Positions 56,462 through 64,000 of a stretch of 64,000 bases of DNA are shown piece by piece. Below the pieces are notes generated by a model that ran no database searches, had not been told where the DNA came from, and worked only from the letters and a program-made list of their open reading frames with translations. The position numbers were made by a program, and so were the translations under genes. Source of the stretch: Ustulina deusta (taxonomy: Eukaryota; Ascomycota; Sordariomycetes; Xylariales; Xylariaceae); NCBI GenBank assembly GCA_023159155.1, contig JAJNNX010000031.1, positions 310,001 through 374,000 of the forward strand, given 5' to 3'. How positions within the stretch are numbered: position 1 is the stretch's first letter; each line of letters starts with the position of its first letter.

Positions 56462-59400
56462 GGTTGCAGATGTATGTAAATGGCCGCTTGTCTATAACTA
56501 TAACTGGATGAAGGGGGAGAGAGTACGATGTGAGTGTGAGGAGGGAGGAGTAATAAGAGAAGTAGGTAGGGGAGGAGGGAAAAGTTGATTCTGCGTCATG
56601 GCAGAAAGCCGGAGGTGGGAGGCGGGAGGTGGTAGGGATGCCTTTTTTTCTCTGACACGATTAGTGAGATCGCCAGGTGGGGGTTGTTTCCAGTGTCCAG
56701 TGCACGTTTCCAGCACACTGCTAAGTTAGGTAGGTACCTATTCTCGCAAAGCACGGAACAGCGGTAGCTATCTGCAACGCTGAGAGCAAACCGTGATTAT
56801 CTACCTTGTACCTGCCTCTATCTCACCTCGCTACAAGCTCCCTGTCGTGTACTTAGTAAGGCACAATCTGGTGCTGAGTGTAGCGGCGTCGTAGAACCCA
56901 TTGCCGCCAATCCAATCAACCATTGAACAGCACTGCAAACCTTGGAAGATGTTTACGTCATGAGCCCATAATATCTAGGTACTAGACTTGTCCCGAGGCT
57001 TGAGCGGGTTCTGCGGGCATCTTTGTAGACCTCTAGGCTAGGCTGTCTGTACTTTTTGGCCTTTTTTTCTTTCCCTTTTCGGATGATTAAGTAGCAAACT
57101 GACGGCGCTCCCAAACAGGAACCTTTGTCCGTCGAAGCCCTCCTCAATAATTTCCATTTCATGAGCAAGCTGCGTATAGACTTACTACAGATTCGACACA
57201 ATTTGTTGCCGTGACGAGAGCACTCTGTGAAATTCCAAATATCTGCGTCTTTTCTGCGGCCTTCGTATAGAACCAGGATGCATAGGTTGGATTGTATAAT
57301 CGAAGAACTATCTGCTAAGTATATAAGCCGTCTTTTGGAAGCCCGGCCAACGTCTAGAGGTGGAGGCTGACAACCCCCGTGTCCTTTGCATGTGAGTTAT
57401 TAATCAACCCTTTTTGCGGCCGTCTGCTCGCCTCCGGGTTAGGAGCATGGTGGAAAACTGCCACATGTGTCTGGGATGCCTTTACCTAGTCTGCTGTAGC
57501 ATCAAACTAATTCCAACAACGGTAATCTGAGGTATCCTACCCACGCTACTCAGCTCGAACCATTAACTTTACTCTGCAATCTTTTTGGTTCTGAGACTGC
57601 CAGACTAGCCACTCAAACAATTCGGCCGTGGACCCCTAACCCGACATACCTAGGTACGTAGGTACTGGTACTCCACTAAATGAGGTACGCCGTAACCACG
57701 TGCAGGTAGGCATGAGGAGGAGGCTCTTGTGTGTGCTGTATGTTGTAATTTCATTCAGCCTAAAATCTTCAAGTACCTAGGTACCGAGGTAAGTTACCTG
57801 GTAGAGTCCCAAGTGCAATGCCTAGGTAGGTAGGTACTGCTAGAGTCGGTTTAGCGTAACGCGGCTTTCGCTTAGGCTTGGCTCAGCCTATCCTAGAAGG
57901 CAGTTAGCTAACTGGTAAGCAGGATAAAAAGGCAAAAGCTCGAAACTGTCAGGTTTTAGGAAACGGTTTTACTAACTAGTAGTGTTCTATCTGCTTAGCA
58001 CCTACCTCTTGAAGTATTACGATAGCTTTATACATTTGCTCAGGTGGAATCCCAACAATATTCCTCGGTCGATTAACCTCAACCGGGCTGTCCCCTTATG
58101 CTCCAGTCCTTACCATATATAGAACCCGTTACTATGCGCACTGCTCGAGTAACTTAACCGCGTCACGTAGATCTCTTTCATATCTTGAGAAATGGGAAAT
58201 TAGGACATGTCTTCAATGTTCATTTTCAGTTGGCACTGGTTGTCAGGCAATGCAGTCTGACTTTCGAGCAATTTGTTTCACTCTTTGGTAGCGTTCCGAC
58301 AGAGGTAAAGATAATGAATAGAAGCAGACGTAAAGCTAAATGCGCTCAAGAATGTTGGCATAATGCATGTAAATAGGTTGCGTATCCCAAAGTTTTCCCA
58401 GATTCTTACTTAGTAATTACTAATCTAATAAAAACAACATCCTCTGGTAGATACTTAGGCTAAGTTCTAACTGTTCGGCTAATATGAAACAGAAACATAA
58501 ATACAGACACAGATACAAATACAAATATAAACCACATTAGAACCTACCAACACTGCTACCTAGCAGCAGCACCAACACCATGTGCATATTCGAACTGTCC
58601 ACTTTGAATCAGAAATATTAGCCGCTCTCTCCTTTGATCCTGCCAGCTGTGGGCACATACGAAGAGAGATGGTCCCCAATTTATAAATGAAATGTGTAAT
58701 GGCGAGCAGTAGCAATCTTCGCGCTGAACATGGGAGCTCATGATCGGATAGACAAACCACTGATACTGAAGAGGTCGAACGCGGGCATATACTCGGGGTA
58801 AGAGATGCTAGACAGATACAGGGGCTTCTTTTAGATTAGATAGTCGTGTCTTTTAGCTTGATTGACTCATAACTTTGTAGATAGTGCGGATTTCCTCGTC
58901 CTGGCCTTCGACATCTCTCTTCGCACTCGCTGTCCGTAGATAGAATCTGAAACGCGGGTTATACTTTCGTTTTAAATAAATATCAAAATATCACTAAATA
59001 AAGGCTTTAGATGAAAGAAGAGATTATATAACTATAAAAAAGATGGACTTCCTAGGAAGTCAGTCACGAGCAACGAAAGTATCTTATAGGATAATACAAC
59101 TATCCGTTTGATACGGTTCAAAGTTACCTAATATCTAAGTGGAAAAGCGGCTCAGGCTAACAGCAGTGGGACTTAATAAGGGAGAAATCCTGGGGTATTG
59201 ACTACCTAGGTAATTGTCCGGTGTCGGTAATGATATGAGGGGTTACGCCAAGCAACTATTTCACGGAGTAAAGCGACAGTCCTGCTGGGTACCGAATCAA
59301 AAGCGAAGGATCAACACTTGTTCTAAGCCCATGCTGGTTGGCCGGTGGGGGACGGAGGTAGTCGTGCGAATGATTATTCCGTACCCCCACGCATCCTGCT

Positions 59401-60157
59401 AGAGGGACACACGTCACGGTGTAAGCCGGTTGCTGCGAGGAAATAGATATCCCAAGTGTATCACTAGTATCAGTGTCATTTGTCTCTGCAACTGGGAAGA
59501 GGGGTGCCAGGTTTTAATGCAAAGAGCTCATAAAAAGTCTCATCATAAGCATTCTAGAACTCTTAACGCAAAATACAATGCACTCTCTGTGAAGAAGACT
59601 GATAAGTCTCTTACCCACTGTTGACACGTTTTGAAAGCGTCGAATGTTTTCCGCCGATAAATCTCAATTATTATCAGCAGCGACACAGCATGGTTGAAAA
59701 AGGCCAGGTGCATCTGAAATCGTGTATGTTGCAATCCGAGTTGCATATCGAGACTCCATCTTCATGGCCCCGCCGCGGAGACCTATGCCAAGCATCGCCA
59801 ATGCTCTGACCAGGAAGATATGGTATCAGGGCAATTCATTCCATCGATCACATAACAAAAGGAGTAAATTGTCGTTTTACAATCGCAACTGCTGCATGGA
59901 CAGATTCTGAGAATGATGTTGTGTATTGTAAGTATACAACATTGTGGGTTTTTCGATTAAAAAAAATTCAACCAAGATAAAAAGGAGCCTGATCTAGATA
60001 GATAAAAAAAGCTCTGACTTGCCTAAACTCCCCAAACGGATCACTGACTAGATACTCATATCTCATTAACCTCCTTCACAGTTGCATGGACTCAGAACAA
60101 CATACTAAACTAGAAAAGCAATAGAAAAAACACTGCCCATCCACCATCAAATAGAGA
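56462..60157. other. 3.7 kb divergent spacer between transketolase and the BMT6-like gene
   Basis: No gene supported. It holds the transketolase promoter (purine-rich, 56500-56640), then AT-richer DNA. It is rich in TAGG words: TAGGTACCTA at 56731-56740 and TACCTAGGTA at 57647-57656, 57774-57783 and 59203-59212. Short frames (58185-58376, 58556-58741, 59430-59624) show no domain. Confidence 0.45.
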
Positions 60158-61507
60158 ATGGTTGGCAAAAAAACCCTAGCAGCCACCAAACCCTCTGGAA
60201 AAGGAGGAGCAGGCAAATCCACCAACTCGGTCTCATCACGCACGACATCGTCTAGAAACCAAAAGCCAGGCTCCCACCAATCCCCTACACAGATAACAGA
60301 AAAAGGTGAATCCGAAGAAGAGCTAAAACGCCAACAAACCCTCTTAAATATTTTCAGCAGCACCTTCCGCGACGTGCTCGATGCAGAAGACTTCAGCTCC
60401 CAGCTTCAGGAGGTCAAGGCGGCTCTCTTCAATCGCGACTTCGAGGGCGCCTTTGCGCACGAGACAGCTTTGGACGTGTATGCGGCGCGTTGGTCACCCA
60501 CGCGCGCGCTATGCTACAGCCAAGTTCTGCGTGCGCTCGACTCGCATCTCAAGAGCCTTGCAAGCGTTCATTCTGACTGCGGAGACCATTCAGATCATAA
60601 CGCAGGGGACACTAGCACTCATGAGGGGGGGGACAAGCGCGAGGCGAGGAGTTCCCCCACTTGTGGCAATCAAGATGAAAGCGTCACGAAGGACGAGACT
60701 GGGGATGTAGGCATAGCAGAGCCAAAGGCATCAACAATGCTTATAAACCCAGGAGGAGGCGAAAGAGAAGAAAAGACCCGGCTCCTCAGGATCCTCGCAA
60801 TAGGTGGCGCTGCAGCCGAGATCGCCGCCTTCGCAGACTACATATCAAGCCATGCCGCCAGCACCACATGCGCACGAGCAGAAATAACACTCGTCGACAT
60901 CGGTCCCTGGGGTTCCATAGTCGAAAGACTCCAAACTGCCCTCACAACCACACCCCCAATATCCCGCTACGCAAGCGCCGCAGCACGGGAGGCGAACAAG
61001 CCTCTAGTACCACGCGCGTCCCTCCAGTCAAACTTCGTGCAAAAAGACATTCTCTCCCTCAACGAAGCGGAACTCGCCGAGTTCATCGCAGGACGAGCCA
61101 ACAACAGCAACAACCCCATTCTAATAACCCTCCTCTTCACGCTCAACGAGCTCTACACAGCAAGCGGGATAAAGCGCACGACCTCGTTCCTCCGCCACCT
61201 GTCGGCGCTCGCGCGCCCGGGGACCCTGCTCCTCGTCATCGACAGCCCGGGGAGCTACTCGGAAGCGGCGGTAGGGCGGGAAGCGAAGCGGTACCCGATG
61301 CAGTGGTTGCTAGACCACACGCTCGTGGCCGCTCCCTCGAACCGCAGCCAGCGCGACGACGACGGGGCGCGAAAGCCGGACATACGATGGGAGAAGATGG
61401 AGTCGCACGACTCGGCGTGGTTCCGCGTCGCCGAGGCCCTGCATTACCCGATCCCGCTCGAGAACATGCGCTATCAGATGCATCTATACCGGGCCTCTAT
61501 CAGTTAA
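60158..61507 (+). CDS. Probable 25S rRNA uridine-N3 methyltransferase (BMT6 family)
   Basis: An intronless frame of 449 residues. The N-terminus is basic and Ser/Gly-rich, typical of nucleolar proteins (MVGKKTLAATKPSGKGGAGK). The helical segment LLNIFSSTFRDVLDAEDFSS and the block ALDVYAARWSPTRALCYSQV match the fungal DUF3115/Methyltransf_34 family. The SAM-binding Rossmann core shows LRILAIGGAAAEIAAF (motif I) and ITLVDIGPWG (motif II). Later segments are ILITLLFTLNELYTA and GTLLLVIDSPGSYSE. The C-terminal LENMRYQMHLYR is the family hallmark. An acidic/His-rich insertion lies at about 140-200. Yeast BMT6 methylates U2843 of 25S rRNA; the exact target here is inferred. A/T-rich sequence flanks both ends. 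Confidence 0.82.
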   Translation: MVGKKTLAATKPSGKGGAGKSTNSVSSRTTSSRNQKPGSHQSPTQITEKGESEEELKRQQTLLNIFSSTFRDVLDAEDFSSQLQEVKAALFNRDFEGAFAHETALDVYAARWSPTRALCYSQVLRALDSHLKSLASVHSDCGDHSDHNAGDTSTHEGGDKREARSSPTCGNQDESVTKDETGDVGIAEPKASTMLINPGGGEREEKTRLLRILAIGGAAAEIAAFADYISSHAASTTCARAEITLVDIGPWGSIVERLQTALTTTPPISRYASAAAREANKPLVPRASLQSNFVQKDILSLNEAELAEFIAGRANNSNNPILITLLFTLNELYTASGIKRTTSFLRHLSALARPGTLLLVIDSPGSYSEAAVGREAKRYPMQWLLDHTLVAAPSNRSQRDDDGARKPDIRWEKMESHDSAWFRVAEALHYPIPLENMRYQMHLYRASIS

Positions 61508-62383
61508 AAAAACCGAAAAGAACGAAAAAAAAAAAAGAAAAAAGAAATCGTATCTGAATCCCTAATTACTATGACGTCCGTCAGCTTCGCAAACTAGATA
61601 GATGGTGCGTATCCGTCGTAGGTCTCGTCTCATGAAACGCGGAGTATAGTAATAGATTAATCATTGCTCACCCAAGTCACGTAGATAAGTACCTAGAAAC
61701 CTAGATAGTAAACTTTATCAAATCCCCGTCTCCAAAGCACGAGCAGCCTCTAGCAATAATAGATACTAGTTATCTACCCACCATAACCATGGACGATACC
61801 AAGTCCGTCAGAGGTCGCCTCATCTCATCTCATCATATCATTTACTTAAATCCTCAAGCGTCTGAGGGCATCGCAACAGACTGGTAAAGGCTTGACCATG
61901 TTCTTTGACGACAATTTAGGGGTATTCAACCCCTTTTCCACTCTCCTACCTTCTTTTTCGTTCGATGTATTTATTTCCCCGACCCAACCAAATATGTTCC
62001 GGAAATAGCATATCCCCCGCCCCCCTCCCCTCTTCGCACCATTCTTCTCTCTTTAATTCTATAGGTCTTTATTTAAAAAAAAGCTCAAGCCCTCACAATG
62101 CCACGACCTAGCACCGCCGCCGGTCTTCCTCTTCCTGGCCGCTCACGCTCGGGCGAAGATGACAAGTTCGATATCCCCAGTAGAAAGCCATGCTCGTCGA
62201 ACCCCTAATTCATCACAACCGCAACACGGCGCCATTAGCGCTCAAAGAATATCGTTATGTATATCTATAATTCTAGGGTATTTAAAAATATACACTCTAG
62301 AGCATACTCTGCCCTCCCTATTCCCCTGAACCTACCACAAACCGGCATCTAAGCAACCCAAAGCAGCCAACTTGATGGGCAGC
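61508..62383. other. Convergent spacer with one candidate small ORF
   Basis: 3' flanks of two convergent genes. It holds the 36-codon frame at 62098-62208, listed separately; otherwise AT-rich. Confidence 0.5.
62098..62208 (+). CDS. Candidate small ORF, 36 residues (uncertain)
   Basis: ATG in a CACAATG context opens MPRPSTAAGLPLPGRSRSGE, and the frame continues to a TAA with G/C-rich third positions, unlike the AT-rich DNA around it. No GT donor is seen inside to make it an exon. It could be a real micro-protein, a decayed exon or chance. Confidence 0.25.
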   Translation: MPRPSTAAGLPLPGRSRSGEDDKFDIPSRKPCSSNP

Positions 62384-64000
62384 TCAAGCCCAGACCAATT
62401 TCTTAATAGTATGGCCCAATTGCTCGAACAACCCCGTAGTTCTCTTCGCCTCCTCTAGGGAAATGATATCATCTCTATGGATCAAGCCACTCTCCCCCTT
62501 CTTTCCGTCTTCCTCATCTCCAGATATCCCGATACCAGCGTCCGGCTTCGTATCCGGGGGAGGAGACGGCTGGCAAGCAACCACAAGCCGTTCAATCTCC
62601 GCAGCTATAAGATTAACTTGATCGACCTCCGTCATGCGCTCGACGCCCTGTGCCTCGGAGATGGCAGTGTGGGCATATAGCGCCTTGAGGGCGATTTTCC
62701 GCGGGCCCGGTCCAGACGTCGGTTTCCCCGTGATCGAGCCCAGGATCCCCTGGTTGAGGACGCTGCCAGAAGCGGCCGTTGCCGCGGTTTCCCCGGGCCC
62801 AGGTAAGCTAGATAACGACCGCGTATTCGTCCGCTTGACATCCGTCTTGCCAGGTTCGTACGTGACGACGATGCCAACATTTTTTGCCTTGTCCGTTTGT
62901 GTGGGCGAGATCGTCGAGGTGATATAAGTGCCGATCTTGATCCCTACAACGTGTGTCAAGTCTACGCGCTCGAAAGATGATACTTTGTCCAAGTTCCAAT
63001 CGAACCTGCAGAGATATAACGCCACGTCCGTGAGCAAGAGGACAACTTCTTCGAATGGAAAAGTCTTGATCGTGTCCGATACGTGCGGGCTTAACAGCGT
63101 CCAGCCACCGATGAAGTCTTCCTTGTCGTCTTCTATTGCGATCTTTTGGGAGGTTTCGATAGCAAATTCTCGCATTTTGGACATCGACACCCCGGGGTCT
63201 TTAGTCCTCATACTCGCCTCAAATTCATCAAATACTAAAGAGGTCACGTTGCCTAAGAAAAAATCGATAGCCGCTTGGCTGAAATGGTCGTTTACCATTC
63301 TGGCTACGCGGTTAGCATCGGATCAAAATCTCCATACATGCATGCATCATTGTACTCACCCATTGTAGAATCTTGTTAGAGAGAGACCTAGGTCATTGAC
63401 CATACCTCGATAGTCTCTCTTCCTTGTCCTAGTATAATCGCCTTTCATCGCAGCCGTCGAGGCATCTGCATAACACGATTAACTCTGTATTGGTACATAT
63501 CTGAGGAATATGCTGCTTCTAATGACCAAATTTCGAGAAGAGGGGACAGAAAGCGGCTTACATTGCTTGGATATGGCATCGCCATTGTCGGCCCATAGCG
63601 TATTAAACCAAGAATTCTCTTGGTCGACCTGAGCGGACATATCAAAGCCTTCCTCCTTGAGCTGCAGATCGAGCATAAATTTGCCAAACGAACTCTGGCA
63701 AACATTCGTACGGTCCAAGCAGTCCATGCAATTTGTCCTCAAGACTCCGCTCTGCTTGTGGTTCACCTGACCATCCAATTCGACAGTACTCCCGGTCTCT
63801 TCTATCTTCCTTCCTAGAGTGTCGAGGAGTTGACTTACGTTTTCAAATTTCATCCCACGACAGGCAGAATGAAAGTCAAACCACTCAAACGCTAAATATT
63901 GAGCCCTTTCTGAAAATTTCTCATTATATTTCTCGACATTTTTTTGGTACTCGTTGCCGACGATAGCTTCGACACCATGGCGTTCAACGAGGTTTACAAG
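62384..64000 (-). CDS. SAC-domain phosphoinositide phosphatase with hSac2 domain, C-terminal part (cut by the right edge)
   Basis: Exons 64000-63562, 63465-63360 and 63299-62384 join in phases 1 and 2, giving the last 486 residues. The visible SAC domain starts inside the catalytic half: FEWFDFHSACRGMKFENVSQ, then VLRTNCMDCLDRTNV with the Cys-x5-Arg-Thr active site (Cys codon at 63730-63728). A gtaagt inside the first exon (63838) is not used, because the frame through it matches relatives. After NDHFSQAAIDFFLGN comes the hSac2 region (FPFEEVVLLLTDVALYLCRF, DLTHVVGIKIGTYI), as in INPP5F-like enzymes. A Gly/Pro-rich loop and a C-terminal helix follow. The protein removes phosphates from phosphoinositides on endomembranes; the isomer is unknown. 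The N-terminus lies outside. Confidence 0.88.

Noticed and set aside
63770..63842. Possible intron in the SAC phosphatase starting gtaagt
   Set aside because: Reading through matches family sequence up to the catalytic CMDCLDRT motif, so the segment is coding.

Overview
This window is nuclear DNA from a filamentous ascomycete, most likely a Sordariomycete. Genes have short GT-AG introns (about 50-240 nt) with TACTAAC- or CTGAC-like branch points. The product set is fungal: ascomycete transketolase, Sso-type syntaxin, IMP4, TOM70, ERV41, a fungal NBR1 with four ZZ fingers, a DUF3632 protein and a NACHT-ankyrin NLR. Spacers are long and crowded with TAGG/CCTA motifs. No tRNA, rRNA, CRISPR array or intact transposon was found.

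Layout, left to right. UPF1 (-, cut by the left edge) is divergent from the intron-rich IMP4 (+). Then come an exocytic syntaxin (+), a peroxiredoxin-like 2 protein (-), a gene-poor 4 kb stretch, a secreted amidohydrolase (+), TOM70 (-), an aminodeoxychorismate-lyase-like class IV PLP enzyme (+) and a pepsin-like protease gene interrupted by one in-frame TAG (+). A Barentsz/CASC3-like protein (-) and an NBR1-like autophagy receptor (+) diverge across a 4.7 kb spacer. A DUF3632 protein (+) precedes a divergent pair: a PNP/UDP-phosphorylase-fold protein (-) and a NACHT-ankyrin NLR (+). The right part holds ERV41 (+), a 1,104-residue DUF2421/aromatic-acid-exporter-like membrane protein (-), an unrecognised acidic protein (+), transketolase (-), a BMT6-like rRNA methyltransferase (+) and a SAC phosphoinositide phosphatase (-, cut by the right edge).

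Most genes are housekeeping: RNA surveillance and ribosome biogenesis (UPF1, Barentsz-like, IMP4, BMT6-like), membrane traffic and lipid signalling (syntaxin, ERV41, SAC), mitochondrial import (TOM70), and carbon and folate metabolism. The accessory highlight is at 40.5-45.1 kb. The nucleosidase-fold protein ends with a short G/N-rich motif, and the divergent NLR begins with a recognisably similar one. This is the arrangement of fungal NLR/effector pairs that signal through a shared amyloid fold. In both genes the motif lies on a terminal exon bounded by a phase-1 intron. Other points for a second look are the protease TAG at a conserved Trp position, 17-nt micro-exons and a GC-AG intron in IMP4, a GC-AG intron in transketolase, and enrichment of two 10-bp palindromes in spacers.
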